Positions 45,354 to 54,537 of a stretch of DNA of 64,000 bases are shown here, piece after piece (the first letter of the stretch is position 1; each line of letters starts with the position of its first letter). Both the position numbers and the translations under genes were made by a program. Location of the stretch: the NCBI GenBank assembly GCA_905235745.1, contig CAJOMN010000004.1:1-64000 (forward strand). The letters are read 5' to 3'. The notes beneath the pieces are model-generated. The model saw nothing but the letters and a program-made list of their open reading frames with translations. It did not search any database and was not told the origin of the DNA. The stretch is from an uncultured Lachnospiraceae bacterium (GTDB lineage Bacteria > Bacillota > Clostridia > Lachnospirales > Lachnospiraceae).

Positions 45354-46207
45354 TGCAGGCCGTAATACTCGACATAACAGGAAACGAAGCCACGGTAATG
45401 ACCAGGGCCGGCGACATTATCGGTGTACGCAACAATGGCTATGAAATAGGGCAGGAAATATCAATACCTGTCCGTACAAAGGCTGCCGCGCACAGATTGG
45501 CAGGCATCGCAGCTGCCGCCGCAGTCGTCATGATAAGTCTTGGCGGATACACTTACTACAGTCCGTACGGAACCGTCAGCCTTGATGTCAATCCCTCCAT
45601 TGAATATACGATCAACAGGTTTGACCGTGTGCTTAATGTAACCGGAGTCAATGATGACGGAGACGATATACTGTCGATGCTCGGCACGGGAAATCTTGTT
45701 CACAGAAACATCGAAGACGCGATCGAAGATACGATCGGGCAGATCGAAGCCGAAGGCTATATTACCGATGAAGACGGAAACTATGTTGTGCTGACCGCAA
45801 ATACCGAAAGAGACGATCACACCGATACTCTTCTTGCAAATCTTGATAACAACGTCAAGAAGCGCAAAAACATAAAGCCCATGTCGTTCAAGGTCTCCAA
45901 AGACGAGATAGATGAGGCGCACAAACAGGGAATATCTCCCGGAAAAAAGATGATGGTAGACAGGCTTGAAAGCGTCTCGGGCGAAACAATAGACAGAAGC
46001 GAATGGAACGAGCGAAGCGTCCGCGAAATTGTAAATGAATATGACAGGCTCATGGACAAGGAGCCGCGTCATGAACCGCCGGAACCGCCGTTGCCCGAAC
46101 AGCCGGAGCGGCCCGCCCGGCCGGAAGAAGCGATGCCGCAGCCCCCGCAGGCTCCCGGCGATCCAAACGGGCATCCCGATGAAATGCCGGAGGGCAGGGA
46201 TATATGA
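45353..46207 (+). CDS. rsgI: Anti-sigma-I factor RsgI
   Basis: Membrane anti-sigma factor of 284 aa. Residues 1-45 are the cytoplasmic SigI-binding domain (AVILDITGNEATVMTRAGD), residues 47-68 the membrane helix, and 70-215 the extracellular domain starting TVSLDVNPSIEYTINRFDRV. The Asn80-Pro81 pair is the position at which RsgI proteins are known to self-cleave. Residues 235-284 are a Pro/Glu-rich disordered tail ending DEMPEGRDI. In B. subtilis a disordered extracellular RsgI tail is needed for wall sensing. No glycan-binding module is attached. Overlaps sigI and the next gene. Confidence 0.93.
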   Translation: MQAVILDITGNEATVMTRAGDIIGVRNNGYEIGQEISIPVRTKAAAHRLAGIAAAAAVVMISLGGYTYYSPYGTVSLDVNPSIEYTINRFDRVLNVTGVNDDGDDILSMLGTGNLVHRNIEDAIEDTIGQIEAEGYITDEDGNYVVLTANTERDDHTDTLLANLDNNVKKRKNIKPMSFKVSKDEIDEAHKQGISPGKKMMVDRLESVSGETIDRSEWNERSVREIVNEYDRLMDKEPRHEPPEPPLPEQPERPARPEEAMPQPPQAPGDPNGHPDEMPEGRDI

Positions 46208-46788
46208 ACCGCAGCTACCAGGTGATCCGCAGCCGGCGGCGTACCGTAAGCGTTGAGATAACAAAAGATCTGACTGTCCTTGTACGTGCACCCAAGCGTA
46301 TGCCGCTTTATGAGATAGACAGGTTTGTCGAAAGCAATTCCAAATGGATCAGTGATCATATCGCAAAAGCAGCAGAGGAAAAAAAACGGCTCGATATGAC
46401 CGGGCCGATAAGTGAAGATGATATAGCACGCATGAAGCTTGAGGCGGAATATGTGATCCCGGGAAAGGTCGGGCACTACGCCGATATCCTCGGCGTCACA
46501 TACGGACGCATTACGATCAGGAACCAGAAGACGCTGTGGGGAAGCTGCACAGCCAAAGGCAATCTGTCATTTAACTGCCTGCTGATGGCAGCACCCGATC
46601 ACATCAGGGACTACGTGATAGTTCACGAACTGTGCCACCGCCTTCACATGAACCACTCTCGCGAATTCTGGGAATGCGTATCAAATGTCATCCCCGACTA
46701 TAAAGACTGCAGAAAGTGGCTCAGGAACGAAGGCGCTGTACTTATTCAGTCGTGTTGTCGTCAACAAGCTTCTGGAGAGAATCCTTGA
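46204..46788 (+). CDS. YgjP-like (SprT/M48-type) metal-dependent hydrolase
   Basis: Zinc metalloprotease-like protein of 194 aa. Seen: [19 protein letters not shown] start, [20 protein letters not shown], and the zinc motif [19 protein letters not shown] (HExxH plus downstream His). Known relatives are widespread and poorly characterised. Its ATG overlaps the rsgI stop by 4 bases, making it part of the sigI-rsgI transcript. Its end overlaps the hydrogenase-type receptor gene on the other strand by 47 bases. Confidence 0.88.
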   Translation: MNRSYQVIRSRRRTVSVEITKDLTVLVRAPKRMPLYEIDRFVESNSKWISDHIAKAAEEKKRLDMTGPISEDDIARMKLEAEYVIPGKVGHYADILGVTYGRITIRNQKTLWGSCTAKGNLSFNCLLMAAPDHIRDYVIVHELCHRLHMNHSREFWECVSNVIPDYKDCRKWLRNEGAVLIQSCCRQQASGENP

Positions 46789-48697
46789 CAACCTCGATTA
46801 TTTCGGCGATGTTGTGTGTTGAAGCGGACATCTCTTCCGTCGCGGCGGCAAGACTATGTATGCGGCCGTCAACATTGTCTATAATGGATACGAGTTCCTT
46901 TGCCTCATTGTCGATACCCGTGATCGCATCATGAATATTCTTGTTGGCGGTTCCGCTGTTTTCCGCAGTTACCTTGGAGTCGGCGGCAAGATTGTTGATC
47001 TCGTCCGCAACAACGGCGAATCCTCTTCCCGCTTCGCCTGCACGCGCTGCCTCTATCGAAGCATTCAGTGCGAGCAGATTGGTCTGGTTCGCTATATCTA
47101 CGACGCGGGAATTGTTGGCGGAAAGCTCGCCGAGATAATCCGTAATACTGCTTATCGATTCGTTGAGTGTACCGGAAAACTCCGCAACATTCTTTATCTC
47201 ATTCGAGATCGCAAGGCTTTCATCCGCACTGCTTGTATTGCCCTTTAACATATCGTCTATGGACTCACTGAGCGACTGGAACTGAATATTGATATCGCTG
47301 ATCGTATTCATGATATTCTGACGCTGCTTGTCAAGGAGCGCCCTTTCATGATCTACAAGACCCTGAGCCTCCTGCTTTTCGGTCTCTACAAGACCCTTCA
47401 GATAATGAACGCAATTGGATTTGTGGTTGAATCCGTTATGGATGGCAGTCGCCATATCACGGCATGTATCGTATCCGCAGCATGAACAGTTGATCTTACG
47501 GGATGCTTCCGTTGTCTTGTTCATTTCGGTAAAGATCCTGTCAAACTCTGAATCCGACGGGATCCTCAGTTTGCAGCTTTGCGACCTGTCGGTATATTTG
47601 CGCAGATAATCCGAAAGATTCAGTTTGTCAAACTGCTTGTTAAGTGCTTCCAAACGCTTTTCCGGACTCGCATATCTTGCCCATGCTCCCTTTTTCTCAA
47701 ACTTCTTGACGCTTTCCTGGATGGCATGGATATTATAGAAAGGATCATCGGTATCGGTGATCACGGGATCGGTTCCCGTTCCGCATATACATCCGTTTTC
47801 GCAGTTAAGCGCATCTATAAAGAGATACGGTGTTTTGGATGACGTGATCCTGTCTGTGTTTTCCCGCAGATAATGATACATACGCTTCTCACCCTCGACC
47901 TGACGGATAAACACATCATTGCCAAGCAGCCAGTACACGTTTTCCTTGAGTCCTCCGGGCATCGGATATATCGATCCGAGACCGTATTCGATCTCATCAG
48001 TCACGGGATCTCCCATAAGATGATTGTCATTCATATACTTCATGAGATGGTTGAAAGTAACATTATAGTTGATGTACCCGTGGTTGTTCGGATCATCCAT
48101 CTCCATTTTCTTGGCCATGCACGGGCTGATAAACGCGAGCTTGTCGGAAATCTTCATTTCCTTATGGGCATAGATGGCCGCACACATAACGGGACTTTGC
48201 ACCGGGAAAAGCTTCGGAAGAAGCTCGGGAAGATATCTCTCTATATACCCGACGACCGCGGGACACGGCTGCGATATTCCGCCGAGATAGTTGTTCTGCT
48301 GGATATATTTGATGTATCCCCATGTCGTTATATCCGCTCCGAAAGATACACTGATCATATGATTGACGCCGAGCTTCTTGAGACCTCCGAGAACCTTTTC
48401 GTACTCATCCGGATAATCTGCCTTGAATGCCGGCGCTATAAGGATTGAGATCTTTTCGCCCTTCTTGAGATCTTCGAAAAATCTTTCCGTATCGTCATAA
48501 TACTCTCTTGCGCCATGCTCGCACACGTCAAAGCATGCGCCGCACGCTATACACCGCGTACCGTCTACATGAATCTTGGATTCCGCGCCATATTCCTCAT
48601 CAGCGGATACATTTGCGCCCATACAGCTGCACGCCCTTATGCATCTGTTACATCCGACGCAGTTGTCATTTGTGTAAACCAACGTACTTCCTGCCAT
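46742..48697 (-). CDS. Sensory [FeFe]-hydrogenase / chemoreceptor fusion
   Basis: Soluble protein of 651 aa. Residues 1-62 hold two 4Fe-4S motifs ([22 protein letters not shown]). Residues about 80-320 are an [FeFe]-hydrogenase large domain with candidate H-cluster ligands Cys145 (QPCPAVV), Cys193 (SPCMAKKME) and Cys299/Cys303 (NCENGC). The Cys that relays protons in catalytic enzymes, just before Cys145, is Pro144, as expected for sensory forms. Residues 404-429 add another Fe-S motif (CSCCGYDTC). After a coiled coil, residues about 490-651 form a chemoreceptor signalling domain with tip [20 protein letters not shown]. No membrane helix. Likely senses H2 or redox state for taxis. Confidence 0.9.
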   Translation of the reverse strand: MAGSTLVYTNDNCVGCNRCIRACSCMGANVSADEEYGAESKIHVDGTRCIACGACFDVCEHGAREYYDDTERFFEDLKKGEKISILIAPAFKADYPDEYEKVLGGLKKLGVNHMISVSFGADITTWGYIKYIQQNNYLGGISQPCPAVVGYIERYLPELLPKLFPVQSPVMCAAIYAHKEMKISDKLAFISPCMAKKMEMDDPNNHGYINYNVTFNHLMKYMNDNHLMGDPVTDEIEYGLGSIYPMPGGLKENVYWLLGNDVFIRQVEGEKRMYHYLRENTDRITSSKTPYLFIDALNCENGCICGTGTDPVITDTDDPFYNIHAIQESVKKFEKKGAWARYASPEKRLEALNKQFDKLNLSDYLRKYTDRSQSCKLRIPSDSEFDRIFTEMNKTTEASRKINCSCCGYDTCRDMATAIHNGFNHKSNCVHYLKGLVETEKQEAQGLVDHERALLDKQRQNIMNTISDINIQFQSLSESIDDMLKGNTSSADESLAISNEIKNVAEFSGTLNESISSITDYLGELSANNSRVVDIANQTNLLALNASIEAARAGEAGRGFAVVADEINNLAADSKVTAENSGTANKNIHDAITGIDNEAKELVSIIDNVDGRIHSLAAATEEMSASTHNIAEIIEVVKDSLQKLVDDNTTE

Positions 48698-48972
48698 ACA
48701 ATCATCCCTCCGATCTTAACCTTTACACGGTCAAGTATTCTTGAATATTATATCACGTCATCCGGGTATTGCACCTTTTTTTTCAGTTTAAACATGCACA
48801 AATTGCTTTATGGATCCTGTGCTGTCGCCGGAAGCCGTAATATCTTCTAATGCGACGCAAAATATGGTAATATGATATCCGTATTGTAATAAAAGAATTA
48901 TAAGAAGTCCCGAGCGGATCCCGAATATTTGCCGCGAAGTCATAAACGATTATAAAAGGAAGCGTTAAACAT

Positions 48973-50613
48973 ATGCCGAAAGACAATACTCAATATCAGA
49001 AAACCGTATCATGGAGGAAGATCATCGCAACTGTTGCCGGTGCCGGTATATTTGCACTCGGTATCGCGGCTGCCCTCTTTTATATATACAAAAGATGCAG
49101 AGGAGAATATAACGCCGATTTTACCGACACATTGCTGTGGGCAGATGCCTCGGTAAGAAGCGGGAAATACTGCGACAGTGATTACTGGTACGCGTATTTT
49201 CTCCCGTTCTCCGGAATCCCCATAATGATCCCGATAGTTAAGATCTTCGGTCTGACATATTTCTCGCATCAGCTCGGAATGACTGTGTTTGTGCTGATAT
49301 TTGCTGCATCCGTACTTGCCTTCTTTAAAAGCGCCGATTGCACATACAGCGAGGCTTTTGCGCTCTCGGGTCTTACACTCATATTCATGTGCGCTTCTCA
49401 GGTGACCCGGATGATTTTCTACGGGCATATTATCCATTACAGTCTTGTCATCGTGTTTATGTGCATCTCATTCTGCCTGCTGAAAAGATCGACGGTATTT
49501 GAAACAACCGGTGACGGTATGATCTCAACAAGAGCATATATATACACTGCAATAATAGCCGTCTGGCTCATACTTTGCACAACGAACGGAATGGCAACCT
49601 TCATCCTGTACTTTGTACCGTTTGTCTTATGTATTGTTATAGAACGGTTCCTCGATCGCAGGCCCATAACATACAAAGGCGACCGCACACTGATACATAC
49701 GGTCGCACTCTTTGCGGCAGCGGGTCTTGCAGGTTTTGCGATAAAGCTGATATTCTTCGCAAGCAGCGAATATGAAGATTCCATCACCGCACTGCTTCCG
49801 TCCGACGGCTGGGTATGGAAGCAGAGCCCGTTCCTTCTCGAATGGATCAAGGTTCTGTGCGGCGAATCAGCTTCCGATGTGCAGATGATGACCTTTGACG
49901 GCATCAGGATGCTTGTGATGTACTTTCTGGCGCTTGTTATACTGATCGTTCCTGTTATCGCGGCATTTTCCTACAGAAAGATCACGAGCCGTATGCTGCG
50001 TCTGCTGATACTGTATTACCTGACAATGTTTGCCACAACGCTGCTGACCTATTCGGTCAGTTATGCCCTCGTATCAAACTGGCGTCTTGCCCACCTTGTA
50101 TGTGCAGCTGTCATGACAACGCTGTTGTATACTCTGTATATGCTAAAATCTCATCAATGCGTCCGCTGGTTCGTACCTCTTGTTCCCGTTATCGCCGTAT
50201 GCGCTCTGATATGCCTGCTTACGGTAAAGAATCTTCCTTCGGCATTAAATACGAACGAGACCGACCAGCTCATAGAAATCTACAGGGAAAACGGGCTCGT
50301 GCGCGGCTATTCATCATCATTCTGGAACTCAACCAACTCCGCGAACGTACTGAGCGACGGTCAGATAACGGTCAGCCCGATATTCATATGGCCCGACGGA
50401 AGCTACGAGGTCAGGCGCTATCAGTCATACCCGGCGGAATATGAGAATGTCCCCGGAGTCGACCGTTATTTTGTTGTAGTTGATTCAAGTGATATGGAAT
50501 ACGCTGCGGATACACTTGGAAGCCATAAGATCGACGAGATCAAATTCCAGGACGACTTGTACATATGGGTGTTTGACCGGAACATATTCAAAGATCTTGA
50601 GCCTGTATTCTGA
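48973..50613 (+). CDS. Polytopic membrane protein, glycosyltransferase-like
   Basis: Integral membrane protein of 546 aa with about ten hydrophobic segments. The first extracellular loop has YNADFTDTLLWADASVRSGK, an Asp-rich motif resembling the lipid-sugar-binding loop of GT-C transferases, but I cannot name the family. A long extracellular C-terminal part (from about 415) follows the last helices. AAAGGAAGCG precedes the ATG. A possible -10 TAATAT lies near 48868. Followed at once by another membrane protein gene. Confidence 0.75.
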   Translation: MPKDNTQYQKTVSWRKIIATVAGAGIFALGIAAALFYIYKRCRGEYNADFTDTLLWADASVRSGKYCDSDYWYAYFLPFSGIPIMIPIVKIFGLTYFSHQLGMTVFVLIFAASVLAFFKSADCTYSEAFALSGLTLIFMCASQVTRMIFYGHIIHYSLVIVFMCISFCLLKRSTVFETTGDGMISTRAYIYTAIIAVWLILCTTNGMATFILYFVPFVLCIVIERFLDRRPITYKGDRTLIHTVALFAAAGLAGFAIKLIFFASSEYEDSITALLPSDGWVWKQSPFLLEWIKVLCGESASDVQMMTFDGIRMLVMYFLALVILIVPVIAAFSYRKITSRMLRLLILYYLTMFATTLLTYSVSYALVSNWRLAHLVCAAVMTTLLYTLYMLKSHQCVRWFVPLVPVIAVCALICLLTVKNLPSALNTNETDQLIEIYRENGLVRGYSSSFWNSTNSANVLSDGQITVSPIFIWPDGSYEVRRYQSYPAEYENVPGVDRYFVVVDSSDMEYAADTLGSHKIDEIKFQDDLYIWVFDRNIFKDLEPVF

Positions 50614-50626
50614 AAGGAAACTGCAT

Positions 50627-52384
50627 TTGAAACGATTATACTATACCGGTATTGTCTGCATATTGCTGTGTGCGCTGACACTTACGGATTCACGCGCTCT
50701 CTTTGGTCCCTATCTTCTGGCAGCCGTTTATGCGCTGTACTGCCTGCGCTGCAATCATGCAAACGGTGCCGGCATTAGTTCTCGCTCCTGTTGGATAATA
50801 AACGCGGCGGCATTTATAGCGGCTGTCTTTATAACGCTTGCCAACTACGGAATCTGGCAGCATCCCGTATCTTCCGAGATAAGAACGGCTGCATTTGTAA
50901 GATTCTGCCAGTTTGCCTATATCATTATCATCATGGCAGGCACGTTCTTTTCCGTTTGGAACATACTGTATTACGTTTCCTTCAACCGGTGCGGATCATC
51001 TGCGGATAAAGCCTTGGCCGGATACAGATATTTCCTTGTCCCGTTCTGTGTGATCCTCTGTGTATATACCACTGTCTGGATCGGATGCTATTTCCCGGCT
51101 CTTATGTCGCTTGACTCGATAGATCAGGTCAGGCAGATATTCACAGGCGTATATTCCAACCATCAGCCTTATTATCACACGCAGTTTCTCGGTATATTCA
51201 TCCGTCCGGCTCCGGCATTTTCCGGAATCAATACCGGCGTTGCGGTCTATGCCTTCTTTCAGATACTTGTCATGGCTGCAACTTTTGCTTTCGTGATACT
51301 TACAATGTCTCAGCTTGGGTTTACGCGGCGTATCTGCATCATTTCAACCATATGGTATGCCGTTATGCCGTTTCATATTATGTATTCCTTTACGGTGTGG
51401 AAGGATGTTCTGTTTGGCGCAAGCGTTACTCTCATGATAGTTTTCTTTGTCAGACTGATGAACGATATCGGCCACTCCCCTGTAAACTATACCGGTTTTG
51501 CCGTATCCTCGCTTGTCATGTGCATACTTCGCAGCAACGGACTGTTTGCATTTATAATCGTATTTGCTGCCTGTGTGCTGCTTATCCGGCGTAACACGAA
51601 GCTTATCGTCATCATGCTTGCGACAATCGTTCTGGGATTTGTCCTCAAACATCCGGTTCTTGACAGCCTTAATGTAACGCCTCCCGATACCGTCGAATCA
51701 CTCAGCATACCGCTCCAGCAGATCGCGAGAGTAGTCTTTGAAGGCGGAAACATGACCGCGGAGGATATGCAGTTTCTGTCGGAAATAATGGATGTTACTG
51801 CAATCGCCGATAACTATGATCCCGATATTTCGGATCCGATCAAAAATATGATAAGAGATTACGGTAATCAGGAGTACCTTTCCGCCCATATGGGTGATTT
51901 TCTCCGCATGTATGTACGCACGATAGTCCACAATCCGATGACCGCCGTTACGGCATGGGTAGACAGTACATGCGGATACTGGAATTCGGGATATGACTAC
52001 TGGGTATGGTATTGGGATATCGAGCAGAATGAATTCGGCATATCAAGGCATGTTGCAAGCGAAAAGATGCTGCACTTCATGGACGAGTACCTGTGGCTGT
52101 TCTACAACAATCGTGTACTTCAGCTCTTCACATGTATCGGAATGCATGTATGGTTCGTCCTCGTGATCTTTGCCGGATATATCGCGCACAACAACCGCAC
52201 CGGCATCATCGCATGCATGCCAATACTTGCCATACTGCTGTCGCTTCTCATATCAGCGCCGGTATACTCTGAATTCCGTTATATGTATGCAATGTTCTGC
52301 GCTCTTCCCGTACTCGGGGGAATCACCGACGAAAAACGCGCAATTGCAGCAAAGGAGGCAGCCAATGAAGATAACATGCAATAA
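50627..52384 (+). CDS. DUF6020-like polytopic membrane protein
   Basis: Membrane protein of 585 aa starting at TTG 50627, 6 bases after AAAGGAAA; a longer frame from 50480 would overlap the previous gene by 134 bases and has no ribosome site. About twelve hydrophobic segments. The loop WIGCYFPALMSLDSIDQVRQ and SFTVWKDVLFGASVTLM and LRSNGLFAF match DUF6020-type proteins, which look like GT-C glycosyltransferases. Probably adds sugars to an envelope polymer or lipid; inferred. Confidence 0.8.
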   Translation: MKRLYYTGIVCILLCALTLTDSRALFGPYLLAAVYALYCLRCNHANGAGISSRSCWIINAAAFIAAVFITLANYGIWQHPVSSEIRTAAFVRFCQFAYIIIIMAGTFFSVWNILYYVSFNRCGSSADKALAGYRYFLVPFCVILCVYTTVWIGCYFPALMSLDSIDQVRQIFTGVYSNHQPYYHTQFLGIFIRPAPAFSGINTGVAVYAFFQILVMAATFAFVILTMSQLGFTRRICIISTIWYAVMPFHIMYSFTVWKDVLFGASVTLMIVFFVRLMNDIGHSPVNYTGFAVSSLVMCILRSNGLFAFIIVFAACVLLIRRNTKLIVIMLATIVLGFVLKHPVLDSLNVTPPDTVESLSIPLQQIARVVFEGGNMTAEDMQFLSEIMDVTAIADNYDPDISDPIKNMIRDYGNQEYLSAHMGDFLRMYVRTIVHNPMTAVTAWVDSTCGYWNSGYDYWVWYWDIEQNEFGISRHVASEKMLHFMDEYLWLFYNNRVLQLFTCIGMHVWFVLVIFAGYIAHNNRTGIIACMPILAILLSLLISAPVYSEFRYMYAMFCALPVLGGITDEKRAIAAKEAANEDNMQ

Positions 52385-53333
52385 CACCTACAAAACCGAT
52401 GAACAGATACTGAATCAGACCGTTTTCGAGAAATACGGCTACAGTTCCCCCTCATCGGAACGGGAGATCATCTGCCTTGCCCAGACGGGCAACAAGGCTG
52501 CGCTAAAATCATACGCCGACCTTCTCTTCTACGGCAAACTGAACTGCCACGGCAATTACAAAAAGGCATTCCCCCTGTACTGCGAGGCGGCCGGTATAAC
52601 ATTCGGCGGGGACGGGATCGAGTGCACCGGAGACGGGACTCCTCTTGCATACTATTCTATCGGATACTATCTTGTGAACTATAGATGCGAATCCATACTC
52701 AAAAGATGCGAAACAATAGATGAGATAGAGAACCTGACGAGGGAAGAGAGATTAAGCCTTGCAATGGATCTTGCCATAGGAACCATAACAGTCACAAGAT
52801 CCCCTGCCGCAGTCAATCTTATCGGCAGGATAATCAATGAGATCCCGGCGCTCTCATCAAGACTTGCCGGGTTCGATGATATGTCATGTGCGGAAGAATG
52901 CTTCGAATGCGCCGCAGAGGAAGGATATGTATATGCATGTAACAATCTCGCGGCAGGAGAGGCTGATATGATCGTTCGCGGAAGCGGCGATATAGATGAA
53001 CACGTCAATAATTATATCCACTTTATGACGATCTCGGCTGACAGATATGAACCTTATGCCGCCAACCGTCTGGGGCTGTTCTATATGACCGGCGAAGTGC
53101 GCTCATCTTCGGGAGATACTGTTCATCTGCGCGAATACATCAACACATCATTTGCCAGGAAATACTTTCTCAAAGCAACGGTATATCCCGACAGGAACAG
53201 CGCGTGGGCATATTTCAATCTGATCAAATATTTTCACAAGGATTACGATTCCAATATTGAACTTCTCAATGAACACATGGACTGCATCAAAGAGCTGAAT
53301 CCCGTTGTGTATGATGAGGCAATAGAACTGTAG
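52365..53333 (+). CDS. Sel1-like repeat protein
   Basis: Cytoplasmic protein of 322 aa with no signal peptide. Several Sel1-type helical repeats are visible: AALKSYADLLFYGKLNCHGNYKKAFPLYCEAA, AEECFECAAEEGYVYACNNLA and ANRLGLFYMTGEVR with ARKYFLKAT. Such repeats mediate protein contacts. ATG at 52365 follows AAAGGAGG and overlaps the previous gene by 20 bases, so it is translationally linked to the two membrane proteins and may be an accessory factor. Confidence 0.78.
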   Translation: MKITCNNTYKTDEQILNQTVFEKYGYSSPSSEREIICLAQTGNKAALKSYADLLFYGKLNCHGNYKKAFPLYCEAAGITFGGDGIECTGDGTPLAYYSIGYYLVNYRCESILKRCETIDEIENLTREERLSLAMDLAIGTITVTRSPAAVNLIGRIINEIPALSSRLAGFDDMSCAEECFECAAEEGYVYACNNLAAGEADMIVRGSGDIDEHVNNYIHFMTISADRYEPYAANRLGLFYMTGEVRSSSGDTVHLREYINTSFARKYFLKATVYPDRNSAWAYFNLIKYFHKDYDSNIELLNEHMDCIKELNPVVYDEAIEL

Positions 53334-53349
53334 GCAGAGCCCCGGCAAT

Positions 53350-53673
53350 CTATATCCTGAATCCGTAATACCTGTACTGCTCGATCTTTTCCTGATAATC
53401 GGACAGTTTGATCGCACCGATCAATACCGCAAATGCGGTTCCGGTCACAACGACAGCCGCCGTCCCGATGATCTGGGGCGACGCCATGTGCGCTACAAGA
53501 ACTGCGGCAAATGCGATCGCCGATGTCTCGCACAGTCTCATCAGAAGATCGACCGTGTCCTGTTTGATCCTGGGCAGCCTTGCGGGTGCAAACACAACGT
53601 TTATAAATGTTTTTCTGACCCGCCTGGCCACCCTTCTGCGATAATGTCCCCCTCTTTTACTCCCTGTACTCAT
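53350..53673 (-). CDS. Small membrane protein
   Basis: Protein of 107 aa. A very basic N-terminus (RRRVARRVRKT) precedes two hydrophobic segments near residues 50-66 and 70-90. No family recognised. It follows tetR by 26 bases with AAAGGGG before the ATG, so it is probably controlled by that regulator. Confidence 0.65.
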   Translation of the reverse strand: MSTGSKRGGHYRRRVARRVRKTFINVVFAPARLPRIKQDTVDLLMRLCETSAIAFAAVLVAHMASPQIIGTAAVVVTGTAFAVLIGAIKLSDYQEKIEQYRYYGFRI

Positions 53674-53699
53674 TGTTCCCCTTTTTCCTTATCAATTAT

Positions 53700-54251
53700 T
53701 TATACTTCCCTTATAAATCCCTCATAAGCTTTTGTGATATACGTCCTGATCTCCCTGTCCGTAAAATCGACCCTGTTCCCCGCTATAAGAGCCGCCATAC
53801 CGTGTACGAACATCCAGAACATTGTAAAAAGCTCCTGATCCTTCCTGTCGGAACTGCCGGTATTACATATCTTCTTCCTTATCTTTTCCCCTTCTTCCGT
53901 CTTTAAGAATTCAGATATGGTCTGCGTTCCGAAATCGTCAACCGATGCTATGAGCCGGAACAGATTCTTCTCGTTCCTCGCAAAATCTATGTAGGATAAT
54001 GCAAGTCCCATATACGCCGGCGTCCTGCTCCTTGAAGAAAGCATCTGCTCTATCAGATAATCCGTGCTCATATAGAACAGATCGCACCGAAGCTCGTCCA
54101 TGTTCTCATACGCCCGGAATATCGGCTGGGTAGAACATCCGAGCCGCTGCGCGAGCTTTCTTGCCGTAACCTCTGAAAAACCGTATTCTCTTGTCATTTC
54201 AAAGGCGGTCGTCTCGATCATTGCCTTTGAAACCTTCTCCTTCGGAGGCAT
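53700..54251 (-). CDS. TetR-family regulator
   Basis: Repressor-type protein of 183 aa. The N-terminal helix-turn-helix is MIETTAFEMTREYGFSEVTA with RKLAQRLGCSTQPIFRAYEN; the C-terminal ligand-binding half ends YITKAYEGFIREV. It resembles TetR proteins that govern envelope or efflux genes, but no ligand can be inferred. GAAAGGTG precedes the ATG. A seven-unit 13-bp array lies upstream and is a candidate operator set. Confidence 0.9.
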   Translation of the reverse strand: MPPKEKVSKAMIETTAFEMTREYGFSEVTARKLAQRLGCSTQPIFRAYENMDELRCDLFYMSTDYLIEQMLSSRSRTPAYMGLALSYIDFARNEKNLFRLIASVDDFGTQTISEFLKTEEGEKIRKKICNTGSSDRKDQELFTMFWMFVHGMAALIAGNRVDFTDREIRTYITKAYEGFIREV

Positions 54252-54286
54252 CTCTCACCTTTCCACAGGTATGCGGCCACATTTAC

Positions 54287-54315
54287 AGCGAATGGATCTG
54301 ATCCGTTTACTATAA
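54287..54315. repeat. Degenerate copy of the palindromic element
   Basis: AGCGAATGGAT-CTG-ATCCGTTTACT shares the CGTTTACT arm with the elements at 8264 and 18825. It abuts the 13-bp array. Confidence 0.4.
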
Positions 54316-54319
54316 CACT

Positions 54320-54410
54320 GTTATGTATCATTGTTATATATTTACGTTATGTATCTATGTTACGTATCTTTGTTACACATCTTAGTTACATAACATGGTT
54401 ATTTTATACC
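54320..54410. repeat. Seven-unit 13-bp tandem array upstream of tetR
   Basis: Seven consecutive units start exactly every 13 bases at 54320, 54333, 54346, 54359, 54372, 54385 and 54398. Each begins GTTA; the best three read GTTATGTATCATT, GTTATGTATCTAT and GTTACGTATCTTT. The array is upstream of tetR and 69 bases before its ATG. No spacers, so it is not a CRISPR. Confidence 0.85.
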
Positions 54411-54487
54411 GTCTTTTATATTATGTCAACACATATTTTCCCTTTTTTTCAATTTACCTTCCGATCGCAACAGTGTGTACTAACGAC

Positions 54488-54518
54488 AAAAGAGCTGTCC
54501 GTATAGGACAGCTCTTTT
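54488..54518 (-). terminator. Terminator of the prmC-to-kinase operon
   Basis: Perfect 13-bp stem AAAAGAGCTGTCC / GGACAGCTCTTTT with a 5-base loop, ending in a T-run on either strand. It lies 20 bases past the hybrid kinase stop. Confidence 0.93.
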
Positions 54519-54537
54519 GCCTGTTTCGTTTACGATA

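Noticed and set aside
50480..50626. N-terminal extension of the DUF6020-like gene
   Set aside because: It overlaps the preceding gene in another frame, is not hydrophobic, and the TTG at 50627 has a proper AAAGGAAA site.
52170..52364. N-terminal extension of the Sel1-like gene
   Set aside because: It lies within the preceding gene and the ATG at 52365 has an AAAGGAGG site.
54320..54410. CRISPR array
   Set aside because: Units are contiguous 13-mers without spacers and no cas genes are present.
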